Shown: positions 1 through 8,299, counted from the stretch's first letter. The stretch: DNA of 64,000 bases from an uncultured Acidimicrobiales bacterium (GCA_951813325.1 OX638350.1:917029-981028); one strand, 5' to 3'. Made by a program: numbers and translations. Notes: generated by a model from the sequence alone, not told the origin.

Positions 1-2
1 CT

Positions 3-1955
3 GAGCACAAGGACACGCTCGACTATGTGGCCGATAGGGTAACCGCCGAGTTGGGCCGGTCAGAGGCGGTGGTAGTGATCCACGGCGGCATCAAACGCCA
101 TGACCGCCGGGGCATCCAAGACCGATTCCGAGTCGACCCAACGGTGCGAGTACTGGTGGCCACCGATGCCGCCGGCGAGGGCGTGAACCTTCAAGTGGCC
201 AACATGATGGTCAATTACGACCTGCCATGGAACCCGAACCGTATCGAACAGCGGTTCGGCCGCATCCACCGCATCGGGCAGCAGCGGCCCTGCCACCTGT
301 GGAACATGGTCGCTCACGAGACCAGGGAGGGAGTGGTGTTCACCCGGCTGTTCGAGAAGATCGAGCAGCAAAGGGGTGTGTATGGCGACCAGGTGTATGA
401 CGTGCTGGGCGACTCCCACATCAACACTTCCCTTCAAGAACTGCTTCTCAAGGCCATCACCGCCGACGACGATCCCGCCCACCTCGAATACATGCAAGAA
501 GTGATTGAGGGCGATATCGGCAACCAATTGGTGGATGTGCTGGAAAAACGGGCTCTGGTCGGGGGTCTTGCCGATCCGGCGGCCAACGACAAGATCCGAG
601 AGGACATGGAGAGGGCCCGGGCCCGCAAGCTGCAACCGTGGTTTGTCCACGCCTTCTTCTCCGAGGCCCTTCGCCAGTACGGCGGGCGCATCACCGGACG
701 AGAACGAAACCGCTATGAGATCACCCGAATCCCGGCGGCAATCCGCTCGCATGCTGATCCAGGTCTCGGCCACGTACACGACCGTTACGAGCGGGTGACC
801 TTCGACAAAGTCTGCATCCAGATCGACGGAGGCGACAGAGCCGAGCTGATCTCACCGGGCACGCCACTTCTCACCGCAGTCATCAACAAGGTGCTCGCCG
901 ACCACGAGCACACGCTGGTCCGGGGAGCGACTCTGGTTGATCCCGAAGACCGTTCTTCCGATCCCCGCCTTCTGGTCTATCTAGATCATTCCGTCACCGA
1001 CGGGCGACAAGTCCACGGCCATCGCCAGGTGGTATCTCGTCGGTTCCAGTACGTGGAGATCGACCAACAGGGCAACGCCAAGAGCGCTGGGAACGAGCCC
1101 TACATCGGCTATGCCCCGCTGAACGAGGAAGACCGAGCGCTACTCGAAGGCCAACTCGACTTGGATTGGGCCGACCATACCGCTGAAGAGACAGCCAAGA
1201 GCTGGGCCATAGAACACCTCTCTCAGCCGCACTTCGAGGAGATCGAGCGTGTCACTGAAGCTCGAGTGGCGAAGGTCAAGGAGGCAGTACGGGAACGCCT
1301 CGAAGCCGAAATCCGCTACTGGGACCAGAGAGCCGAGGAGTTGAAGAAACAGGAGCTCGCCGGCCAAAAACCCCGCCTCAATTCAGGCCGTGCCCGCGCC
1401 AGGGCCGACGATCTAGCTGCCCGCCTGACCCGACGTCGCCTAGAGCTGGACCGAGAAGACGACCTCCACAACAGCCCACCCACCATCGTCGGCGCGGCCA
1501 TCGTCGTACCCCAAGGCTTCATCGATCAGCTCCGCGGCACACCGCCAGACCCCGAAGAAACCGCCGACAAGATGGAGACCGACCGCCGAGCCGTCGCCGC
1601 CGTCCTAAAAGCCGAGCGAGCCCTCGGCCGCAATCCCGAGGCCCAGTCCCACAGCAACCCCGGCTACGACGTCCTATCCATCGACCCCAAGTCCGGTACC
1701 CACTACTTCATCGAGGTCAAAGGCCACCTCCCCCGCACCACCGAAATCCACATCAGCGCCCAGCAAATCAGCAAAGCCAAGTCCCTCCCCGAAAACTGGC
1801 GCCTCGCCGTCGTCTCCGTCCCCGACAACCCCGCCGAGCCTCCCACCGTCCACTACCTCCTCAACCCCTTCTCCGACTACACCCCCCACTTCGCCCAGAC
1901 CGGCCTGAGCCTCAATGTCACTGACCTCTTGGCCGCCACCCAAGACCCCTGCTGA
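3..1955 (+). CDS. SNF2-family helicase C-terminal part with DUF3883 tail (5' end outside window)
   Basis: The frame is open from base 3, so the gene starts left of the window and only about 650 C-terminal residues are present. The beginning reads as a helicase C-terminal lobe: motif V (ATDAAGEGVNLQ) is followed by motif VI (RIEQRFGRIHRIGQ), as in HepA/RapA-like SNF2 ATPases. A long charged helical middle follows. The last 110 residues (GYDVLSIDPKSG, then HYFIEVKGH) look like DUF3883, a restriction-endonuclease-like fold often fused to helicases in phage-defence loci, including DISARM-like ones. Expected role: DNA translocation and recognition in a defence complex. Which system cannot be told without the genes to the left. 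Family assignment is firm; the defence role is inferred. Confidence 0.85.
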   Translation, partial: EHKDTLDYVADRVTAELGRSEAVVVIHGGIKRHDRRGIQDRFRVDPTVRVLVATDAAGEGVNLQVANMMVNYDLPWNPNRIEQRFGRIHRIGQQRPCHLWNMVAHETREGVVFTRLFEKIEQQRGVYGDQVYDVLGDSHINTSLQELLLKAITADDDPAHLEYMQEVIEGDIGNQLVDVLEKRALVGGLADPAANDKIREDMERARARKLQPWFVHAFFSEALRQYGGRITGRERNRYEITRIPAAIRSHADPGLGHVHDRYERVTFDKVCIQIDGGDRAELISPGTPLLTAVINKVLADHEHTLVRGATLVDPEDRSSDPRLLVYLDHSVTDGRQVHGHRQVVSRRFQYVEIDQQGNAKSAGNEPYIGYAPLNEEDRALLEGQLDLDWADHTAEETAKSWAIEHLSQPHFEEIERVTEARVAKVKEAVRERLEAEIRYWDQRAEELKKQELAGQKPRLNSGRARARADDLAARLTRRRLELDREDDLHNSPPTIVGAAIVVPQGFIDQLRGTPPDPEETADKMETDRRAVAAVLKAERALGRNPEAQSHSNPGYDVLSIDPKSGTHYFIEVKGHLPRTTEIHISAQQISKAKSLPENWRLAVVSVPDNPAEPPTVHYLLNPFSDYTPHFAQTGLSLNVTDLLAATQDPC

Positions 1956-1975
1956 GCAGCAGCTAGCCAGTGTTT

Positions 1976-2036
1976 GGGGGTGCCCAGAAAAGAAAGACCC
2001 GGCACACCCTAGGTGAGGTTTGACTCCCTAGGTGAG
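1976..2036. terminator. Hairpin and direct repeat between convergent genes
   Basis: The arms GGGGGTGCC (1976-1984) and GGCACACCC (2001-2009) can form a nine-pair stem with one mismatch and a 16-base loop, just after the helicase stop and facing the convergent NYN gene. Overlapping its right edge, CCCTAGGTGAG occurs twice (2007-2017 and 2026-2036). No U-run follows, so a classical intrinsic terminator is not certain. Confidence 0.35.
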
Positions 2037-2118
2037 CACCGGGTGGGTGCCGCCATCGTACCGGTGGCAACCTAGTGATGCCAGCAATTTCTCAAGAGTG
2101 ATCTCTCGTCAAAAGTGG

Positions 2119-2769
2119 CTACCAGCCCGCAGGTTTCCGGTGTCTACCAACCTCCTGGGGGAATTGGCATAATCGGAAGTCATCGGCGGTGAGTGAGTAC
2201 CACCAGTGGCCGCCTGCTCCGTCGTCTGGCCGACCTCGCAGACCCTGGGCGGTCGGGGTGCCTCTGGGGTTGACCGTGCCCAGCGGCAGGTGCCCCCGGG
2301 CGCGATGGGCTGGCAGGCGCAAGTCGCTGTCGTTTGTGACCAGCACAGCGGCGTCAATCTTGTCAGTGAGGAGGTCTATCAGGAGATGCGAGGCCACGTT
2401 TACGTCGGACCCTTTCTCTTCGGGCACATGGACGGTGTGAAGTGCCCCAGTCGAGATATCAATACCTCTAACCTTCCGGCTGGCGAAAGTCCCCAACTCG
2501 ACCACGACTCGCTGGTCCGCTCCTAGGGCCGCCAGGTAAGTCCTCTGTCTTTGGGACGCTTGGGCATCAGGTACGCCCCCAATCAGCGCAGTGCAGTACG
2601 CGATGCGCTGCACCACAGCCTTCTGGGCAGTCCAGGCCTTGTTGCGACTGACCAGAAGCTCAACGAGCTTCGGAACGTCGAGCCAGCGCCATCCAGAGGT
2701 GCCACGACCGCACAGGTGGCGACCTCCGTAGTAGAGATTCAGGCCATCAATGTATGCCCCGACGCGCAT
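2119..2769 (-). CDS. NYN domain (DUF88-like) putative ribonuclease
   Basis: The 216 aa protein starts MRVGAYIDGLNLYYG, the first acidic motif of the NYN/PIN-like nuclease fold. It carries a second acidic cluster in GSDVNVASHLLIDLL and a third in LVTNDSDL around residues 135-150. The end (HWWYSLTADDF, then KPAGW) matches the usual C-terminus of this family, so the gene is complete. NYN proteins are metal-dependent RNases. Stand-alone members of this type often lie in mobile or defence regions, but their targets are mostly unknown. The gene is convergent with the helicase and divergent from the small gene at 2827. Fold is sure; biological role is open. Confidence 0.8.
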   Translation of the reverse strand: MRVGAYIDGLNLYYGGRHLCGRGTSGWRWLDVPKLVELLVSRNKAWTAQKAVVQRIAYCTALIGGVPDAQASQRQRTYLAALGADQRVVVELGTFASRKVRGIDISTGALHTVHVPEEKGSDVNVASHLLIDLLTDKIDAAVLVTNDSDLRLPAHRARGHLPLGTVNPRGTPTAQGLRGRPDDGAGGHWWYSLTADDFRLCQFPQEVGRHRKPAGW

Positions 2770-2826
2770 CGTGGCAATGTATAGTGGAGGAACGGCAATT
2801 CATCTAATATATTGAAAAGAGTTGAT

Positions 2827-2997
2827 ATGCCTGAGAAACGCCTAGTGGTGCGAAAGAGCGACGATTTGTGGGAAGTGCGGGCACCGAGCGCCCACTACCC
2901 CGATTCGACGCACTCGACGTGGGCCGAGGCCGATAGGGCCGCCACGGACTTCCTGGTCGAGAACTTCGGCGGCGGCTATGTCGACATCATCTTGTGA
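2827..2997 (+). CDS. Small DUF2188-like protein
   Basis: This encodes a 56 aa protein beginning MPEKRLVVRKSDDLWEV. The frame is open from a TTG at 2812, but the ATG at 2827 with AAAAGAG about five bases upstream is the better start. A beta-beta-alpha layout (VVRKSDDLWEVRAP, then a helix with TWAEADRAATDFL) resembles DUF2188, a small domain of unknown function. It sits 110 bases before the broken XRE gene and divergent from the NYN gene. It is not a RelE-type toxin by eye, so it is not an obvious partner for that antitoxin. Function unknown. Confidence 0.55.
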   Translation: MPEKRLVVRKSDDLWEVRAPSAHYPDSTHSTWAEADRAATDFLVENFGGGYVDIIL

Positions 2998-3108
2998 GCC
3001 GACGGTCAGGGCGGCCGGGGTGAGGCGTGATAACGAGGGAGGCGTAGTCGCCAGCGCTCGCAAGGTTGCCGAGGACTGCGCTTGGCTCAATCCTTGAAAG
3101 AGGGAACC

Positions 3109-3428
3109 GTGGCCAACTACTCGCGATGGGAGACCATCAAGAAGCAGCGCGGCGAACCCTCAGAGGAGACCCGTGCTGGCATCGAGCAGGACTTGGCCCT
3201 GGGTCAGTTGATCTATGACCTGCGCCGCGGGGCCAACCTCAGCCAGCGGGAACTGGCCCAGCGCATGGGCACCACTCAGTCGGTATCTCCCGGCTCGAAG
3301 AGGGCGGAGGTGCACGAAACCGAATCGACACCCTTGCCCGGGTCGCGACGGCTTTGGGGCGCCACCTGGTGGTGTCATTTCCCATCGAGGTCCCTGACTG
3401 CCTCGAAGACGCAGTGCAAGTCGCATGA
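3109..3428 (+). pseudogene. XRE/HigA-type antitoxin broken by a one-base deletion
   Basis: The likely start is GTG 3109 with GAAAGAGGGA just upstream. The first 60 residues are a helix-turn-helix antitoxin (NLSQRELAQRMGTTQSV). At about 3290 the frame is lost. Restoring one base gives SVISRLEEGGGARN, then DTLARVATALGRHLVVSFP, and a stop at 3426-3428, for a total of about 106 aa as expected for this family. Without the repair the frame runs into low-complexity sequence until 3561. No RelE/HigB toxin gene is adjacent, so this looks like a decayed orphan antitoxin, unless the missing base is a sequencing error. Confidence 0.75.
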
Positions 3429-3487
3429 TCAGCTAGTTGGGGGTTCGACACGACGAGCGGTACCCGCAAGGGGGACAAGAGAAAGTC

Positions 3488-3547
3488 ATGGAAACCGACC
3501 GCCGAGCTATCGCCGATCTCCTGGCCGCGGCTGGGCCTCCGAGCTGA
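3488..3547 (+). pseudogene. Relic of a helicase/DUF3883 gene segment
   Basis: A 19-codon open stretch reads METDRRAIADLLAA. The intact helicase at the left edge has METDRRAVAAVLKAE at 1571-1615, just ahead of its DUF3883 tail. The similarity is short but starts exactly at the same motif, and no further homology follows. It is best seen as a leftover of a second helicase copy. It is not expected to make a functional protein. Confidence 0.45.
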
Positions 3548-3644
3548 CCGCTGGTGTCTGAAGAGCGGAGAATGCGAAGGATAACTCTGGTGGATTTGCA
3601 CCGCCACGTTTCTGTCATTTCGGTCATCCTGCGATACTGGGAGG

Positions 3645-4283
3645 GTGTTGGATGCCGTGACTCAGGCACGCGAGCTCATCAGGATCGTGACCAGCGATTC
3701 GGAGTTGCCCAGGTATGCGCGCCACCGGGCTGCGAGGCTCGAGTCGCTTGCTGTCACGAAGCCCGGACTCGTCTGTGATGAGCTCGAGGAACTGCGCCAG
3801 CAGATCCTGCCCGACCTGCCCTGTCATTCGCCGGCCTGCGATTACGCACGCTGCGTGCCGGTCGATGTGTTCTGGGAATACAACTTGACCTCTGAGCGCC
3901 GCGCTGACTTTCCGACCGCAGAGGAGTACCTCCGTTGGCTGCAACGTGAGGCTGATCCTGCGGCTGCTGCGCTCTGTGATCTTTCAACATGTGACCTAGT
4001 ACCGGCTGCCCATTCCTGGTTGGTGCCCGCTGAGCACATCGCTGATCTAAGCGGTCGGAGCTTGAAGTCACGGTTGCGGCTGACCGGCCATGAACCCCCC
4101 TATCTCGTATTCGTGCTCCCTGTAGCGAAGCTGAAGTCTGCTGGCGTGATGGTGCGCGAGCCCCGCGGAGTTGATGCCGTGCCCTCCCGGCTTGTGCAGT
4201 GGGTGTCGGGAGATGTGCTCGATGAGCGGATTGACCAAGACATCCCCCGCGCTGCTCTCGGAGGCATCCAATGGCGGCCGTAG
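3645..4283 (+). CDS. Unknown 212 aa protein, first gene of a three-gene operon
   Basis: I do not recognise this protein. It opens at GTG 3645 (a GTG at 3657 with GGGAGGG upstream is an alternative start). Residues about 60-70 (CHSPACDYARC) and a later CDLSTC give five spaced cysteines that could bind zinc. The rest is mixed alpha/beta with no membrane segment. Its end overlaps the next gene by 13 bases, so the two are very likely co-translated with the DUF433 and DUF5615 genes. This context suggests a third component or regulator of a toxin-antitoxin-like module. Function by association only. Confidence 0.65.
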   Translation: MLDAVTQARELIRIVTSDSELPRYARHRAARLESLAVTKPGLVCDELEELRQQILPDLPCHSPACDYARCVPVDVFWEYNLTSERRADFPTAEEYLRWLQREADPAAAALCDLSTCDLVPAAHSWLVPAEHIADLSGRSLKSRLRLTGHEPPYLVFVLPVAKLKSAGVMVREPRGVDAVPSRLVQWVSGDVLDERIDQDIPRAALGGIQWRP

Positions 4284-5716
4284 AGCAGCCGTCGCCTGGC
4301 TTGTACAGCGCGGTTTTGCACATCTTGGGAAACACCGACTCTCGTTCGCGCTCTATGTCGTTCACGATGGGCGACCTGGCTGAGCACCTGACCGCTGAGC
4401 AGGCTGAATGTTTGCCACGAGTGATTGGCAAAGTCCTTCCGATGTTGAGGACGGACCCCGAAAGGCTGCGGTTTGCGGCTCATCTGGTTGCCCGCTTCGA
4501 TTTCTTCGAAGCCGCCGGAGAACTGGCTGAGATCGCGCTAGCGATCGATGACCGCGACCTGAGGCTGGCAGCGGCGATGCTGTGCGGGCATCCCGCGGTA
4601 GACAACTCGGTTCGGCGGCGTGTTGCCGATGCGGTGGGTGACGACCGGGCCGGCCGCATAAGGCTGGATCGCAGTGTTGTACCAGAGACAGAGGACGAGA
4701 AGCGCCTGTATTGGCAGCGCTGGCCCGGTGCTCGCACGGAGCCCTTGCCGTTCGCGCAGGCTCCGGTGGTTGTGCTGGACTGGGGTTTTCCCGCCGATGC
4801 AGTCCTCCACTTCGCCATTCGTGCCGACAGGGTGGGGGCATCGGTGCGCCGGTTGCCACCCGATGTGGAGATGCCGTTCTGGTTCGGTGCTCAAACGGTG
4901 CTCGTCTGTCAGCCCACGACCCGGAGCCGGGTCTTGAGCAGCTTCCCAGGGTTTCCCGAACGCCAAATTCTCGTCGAGCCTATGCCTACGACCGAATGGG
5001 AGATCAATGGGTTGTTGCAGAAAGTCAATGCAGTGTTGACGGGCCCCGAGAGGCTTCGTCTCGCGGCGCTCGGCCCTGAGGCGGAGTACGCCCTTTGGTC
5101 ACCGGATGTTTTCACCGCTGGGGCGTATCCCACCAGGGATGCGGCGTTCTTGGCGGGGGCGACGACATCGTCGCTCAACAATCTGCGCAAGCGCGGGGTT
5201 CTCCACCCGCGCGATTCGGGTGTGTTGCTCTGGACATTCCGAGACGTAGTGGCTGTTAGAACCTGGATGTATTTGAGGTCGAGATCGCCGCGCCGGGTTT
5301 TCAGCAGTGTGGTTGGGGCGCTTGCTCGGTTCGCGGGCGATTCTCGGGCCGTTCGGCTGGGTGCAACCTCTGAGGGAAGAGTGCTCGTGAACAGGGGAGA
5401 CGGTTGGGCTGATGTGGAGAGCGGACAGAGAGCCTTGGGTCTCCCAATCACGGATATCGACGACGTATTCCGTCCTTTCGATTACGGCGCCGGCACCACA
5501 CTCGACCTGCTGCAAGCCAGCACCAATACGAAGTTGCATCCAACAGTCCTCAACGGAACCCCGCATATTGACGGCCACCGGATCAGCGCCAAGGCCTTGG
5601 CAAGCGTCGACACCCTCTGTCGGAGAGAGGTCATTGAAGCGGCCTATCCCGAGTTGGAGGGCAAGTCGTTCGAAGACACGGTGTCGGTCGGCAAGCAGCT
5701 ATTGAGTGCTTTCTGA
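4271..5716 (+). CDS. Large antitoxin-like protein: novel N-terminus, MerR-type HTH, DUF433
   Basis: This 481 aa protein is built in blocks. Residues about 40-130 are helical (FFEAAGELAEIALAI). Residues about 160-260 are alpha/beta (APVVVLDWGFPADAVLHF) and not recognised. Residues about 285-345 form a MerR-like helix-turn-helix (TRDAAFLAGATTSSLNNLRK, then LLWTFRDVVAVRTW). The last 70 residues are DUF433-like (HPTVLNGTPHIDGHRI, then AYPELEGKSFEDTV). DUF433 is the VapB45-type antitoxin domain, normally a free protein of about 75 residues. It overlaps the upstream gene by 13 bases and ends two bases before the DUF5615 gene. Role inferred: antitoxin and autorepressor with an added sensor or effector part. 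Confidence 0.65.
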   Translation: MAAVEQPSPGLYSAVLHILGNTDSRSRSMSFTMGDLAEHLTAEQAECLPRVIGKVLPMLRTDPERLRFAAHLVARFDFFEAAGELAEIALAIDDRDLRLAAAMLCGHPAVDNSVRRRVADAVGDDRAGRIRLDRSVVPETEDEKRLYWQRWPGARTEPLPFAQAPVVVLDWGFPADAVLHFAIRADRVGASVRRLPPDVEMPFWFGAQTVLVCQPTTRSRVLSSFPGFPERQILVEPMPTTEWEINGLLQKVNAVLTGPERLRLAALGPEAEYALWSPDVFTAGAYPTRDAAFLAGATTSSLNNLRKRGVLHPRDSGVLLWTFRDVVAVRTWMYLRSRSPRRVFSSVVGALARFAGDSRAVRLGATSEGRVLVNRGDGWADVESGQRALGLPITDIDDVFRPFDYGAGTTLDLLQASTNTKLHPTVLNGTPHIDGHRISAKALASVDTLCRREVIEAAYPELEGKSFEDTVSVGKQLLSAF

Positions 5717-5718
5717 CC

Positions 5719-6081
5719 ATGAGATTCCTCTACGACGCCGTTCTGCCCCACAACCTCGCTCTTGAAGCCCCGGCTGAGGTGGCGTTTGACCGTTGGGATG
5801 GCCCTGACGTGTCAGACGCTGATCTGGTCCGCGCGTCAGGGGAGAGAGGATGTCGTGGCGTCATCCTCTGGGGCCGGGACTCACTCCAACAGGCAGACCT
5901 GCGAGATACCGCCCAACAAGCAGGCGTGGCCCTCGTGGCAGTCGAAGCCGATAACCCCATCGAAGCCAAGCGGCGGATTCTGAAGAACCTCTCTGCCCTC
6001 CGCCGGAAGCTTCAAGACCACGACTGCCTACTCGTGCTGGCCAACGAAGTCCGCCCCATGGGTAGCGGCAGCTCGCCGTAG
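5719..6081 (+). CDS. DUF5615 / VapC45-type PIN-like putative nuclease
   Basis: The 120 aa protein begins MRFLYDAVLPHNLA, the usual first strand and acidic residue (D6) of DUF5615 (Mut7-C/PIN-like). Further acidic positions are in VSDADLVRAS and WGRDSLQQADLRD. The family is the toxin half of VapBC45-like modules paired with DUF433 antitoxins, and the DUF433-containing gene lies two bases upstream. Expected role: RNA cleavage under stress or infection. The sequence is divergent: the usual TxDxDF motif is replaced by WGRDSL. Catalytic activity is therefore less certain than the fold. Confidence 0.65.
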   Translation: MRFLYDAVLPHNLALEAPAEVAFDRWDGPDVSDADLVRASGERGCRGVILWGRDSLQQADLRDTAQQAGVALVAVEADNPIEAKRRILKNLSALRRKLQDHDCLLVLANEVRPMGSGSSP

Positions 6082-6263
6082 TCGCCTTCCCTCTGGCTGC
6101 GCAGCCTCTCGTCTCATCTTGTCGATGCTGCCTTTAGGTTGGGCTCATCTCCAATGGCGTGAATGGTCAAGAGTGACGACAGCAGCAAGCTAAATGCAAA
6201 TTTCGTAGCAAAATAACGATTATAGCGATTAGAATGTCATTAACTTGCTAGGAAGGAATACCG

Positions 6264-7532
6264 ATGTTGCTCCGGTTCGAGGTCTCTAATCACCGTTCCA
6301 TCCTCGATCCCGTGGAGCTGTCGATGATCGCTGTCGACGAGGATCGCAAAGCGGCACGCGACATCGAAGGGCTGTCGGAGCGAGTCCTGACGGTCGCCGG
6401 CGTTTACGGCCCCAATGCGTCCGGCAAGTCCAACGTGCTCGATGCGATCAACTGGCTGTCGTACGCCGTCGGGACCTCCCTTTTGGGAGGAGGCGACTTC
6501 ATTGCCCGAGATCCCCATCGTTTCAATGACGGTGACGATCGACCCACCAGGTTCGACTTGGACATAGAGGTGGAAGGCGTCCGCCACGGGTATCAGCTCG
6601 AAGTTAACGATCTAGAGGTGTTGTACGAGAGCCTTTGCAGCTATCCCGAGCGCAGGCGGCGCGTCCTCTTCGAGCGCGAGGGACATGAGGTGCATTTCCG
6701 CCGAGGGCTCGGTGGCACGAGTGCTACCAAGGAACTGCTTACTCCCACGACGCTGCTCCTGTCTGCGGCGAAGCGCGTCGGCGACCCCGCCATCCAGACC
6801 GTTGCTCGCGCCATTTCTGGAATATCCGAGGTCAACGCCCAGGGGGTCAGAAGGTCCTGGGGGAGGCCGCCCCTGCAGTTCGTTGTTCGTAGTTCGGATA
6901 CCCACTCGCTTTTCGAGGACAAGGGCGTTCGTGATCGAATTTCTGACGGGTCGCTCAAAGGTGATGCGGCTCTCTTGAGCTTCTTGCGTCTGGCCGACCC
7001 AGGGATCGTTGATTTCGAGATCAAGGAATTCGAAGACCGGATCACGGGTGCATCCAACCAACAGATCCTGCTCGTACATGGCAGTGGAAGCGCGCCGGCC
7101 CTGTTCAGGCTCAGCGATGAATCCGCAGGGACTCGCATGTTGTTTGGGCTGTTGGGCCCAGTATTCGATGCTCTGAGGCTAGGTCAGGTCCTGCTGTTCG
7201 ACGAGGCCGACGCGAGCCTGCACCCCCGACTCTCCGCCCGGCTCATAGAGATGTTCCAAGACCCCCAGACCAACCCCAACAGAGCCCAAATCATCCTTGC
7301 CACCCACGACACATCATTGCTCAGCACCCTCAATCGCGATGAGGTGTGGTTCACCGAGAAGGGGCCCGACGGCGCCACTCGCCTCGTAGCCCTTGCAGAG
7401 TTCGGCGGGGACAAAGTCAGAAGGTCGCTGAATCTTGAGCGGGCCTACCTACAAGGTCGGTTTGGTGCAGTTCCCGAAATCGATCACATCGACGTGCGTC
7501 GAGCTCTCGGCCTCGTTGAGCAATCACCCTGA
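6264..7532 (+). CDS. rloA: RloA/AbiLi-like AAA ATPase
   Basis: The 422 aa AAA15/ABC-type ATPase has Walker A GPNASGKSN at residues 49-57, Walker B VLLFDEADASLHP near residue 315, and an H-loop ATHDTSLL. The start ATG has AAGGAA eight bases upstream. Its stop overlaps the ATG of the next gene by one base, and that gene is RloB. RloA-RloB pairs occur in restriction loci and are homologous to the lactococcal abortive-infection system AbiL. The ATPase presumably senses phage and controls the RloB nuclease. The 180-base gap upstream is AT-rich and is the likely promoter region. Identification of the pair is strong; antiphage action here is inferred. Confidence 0.8.
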   Translation: MLLRFEVSNHRSILDPVELSMIAVDEDRKAARDIEGLSERVLTVAGVYGPNASGKSNVLDAINWLSYAVGTSLLGGGDFIARDPHRFNDGDDRPTRFDLDIEVEGVRHGYQLEVNDLEVLYESLCSYPERRRRVLFEREGHEVHFRRGLGGTSATKELLTPTTLLLSAAKRVGDPAIQTVARAISGISEVNAQGVRRSWGRPPLQFVVRSSDTHSLFEDKGVRDRISDGSLKGDAALLSFLRLADPGIVDFEIKEFEDRITGASNQQILLVHGSGSAPALFRLSDESAGTRMLFGLLGPVFDALRLGQVLLFDEADASLHPRLSARLIEMFQDPQTNPNRAQIILATHDTSLLSTLNRDEVWFTEKGPDGATRLVALAEFGGDKVRRSLNLERAYLQGRFGAVPEIDHIDVRRALGLVEQSP

Positions 7533-8191
7533 TGGCTCGATCGCCACGAGGTAATAAGAGCAAGGACAAGTCGTTTCGTCGCAAAGTGGCCACTCGCTCT
7601 CCCAGGCGCACGGTCCTCGTATTTTGCGAAGGTGCGAGGACCGAGGTCGACTACCTGAAGGCGTTGAAAAGCGAGCCTGCTGTTCGCGAGGTGGCTTCAG
7701 TTGACATCCAGATTGACGAAGACACCCATGGGTATGCCCCGTTGACCCTGGTCACAGCGGCCGCTGAAGCCCGAGAACGAGCGAATGGCGAGGACGGGGA
7801 AATCGACGAGGTCTGGTGCATCTTCGACGTGGAGCAACCCCAGAACCACCCCAACCTCAAGAAAGCCGTCGCCCTAGCCAGAGACCGAAGTGTCCAAGTG
7901 GCGGTGTCGAATCCTTGTTTTGAATTGTGGCTAGCTCTGCACTTTCAGGACCAGACTGCTCCAATCGCCAGCAAGGCTGCTGATGGCCTGCGCCGAACCC
8001 TCGACGGTAGCCAAAATAAGGGCGTGGATGGCTACAAGTACATGTCTCGATGCGATGAAGCAGCACGCCGTGCTCGATCGCTGACCACAAAGCACAAACG
8101 CGATGGCACCAAGTTCCCGAACGACAACCCCTCGTCCGGCATGTACCGCTTACTGGAAGCGGTCGAGCGCCCCACGGAGGATTCGACCTAG
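7532..8191 (+). CDS. rloB: RloB/AbiLii-like TOPRIM-type putative nuclease
   Basis: This 219 aa protein starts with a basic tail (MARSPRGNKSKDKSFRRK) followed by VLVFCEGARTEVDYL, the glutamate strand of a TOPRIM-like fold. It then has EVWCIFDVEQ (the acidic pair region) and SNPCFELWLALHF, the hallmark of RloB. Length and motif order fit the family. It overlaps rloA by one base (TGATG), so translation is coupled. RloB is thought to be the effector of the AbiL-like abortive infection system. The gene is intact and is followed immediately by the decayed IS element. Confidence 0.82.
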   Translation: MARSPRGNKSKDKSFRRKVATRSPRRTVLVFCEGARTEVDYLKALKSEPAVREVASVDIQIDEDTHGYAPLTLVTAAAEARERANGEDGEIDEVWCIFDVEQPQNHPNLKKAVALARDRSVQVAVSNPCFELWLALHFQDQTAPIASKAADGLRRTLDGSQNKGVDGYKYMSRCDEAARRARSLTTKHKRDGTKFPNDNPSSGMYRLLEAVERPTEDST

Positions 8192-8299
8192 GAGGGATCT
8201 CCCTCCGGCAGCGGGCCTTAAAGGCACAGGCCCGAAAACCATATTGCAACTAAAATGACGCGCCTGTAACTTGGCAACAATGCGTTGAGGCCTGCCCAT

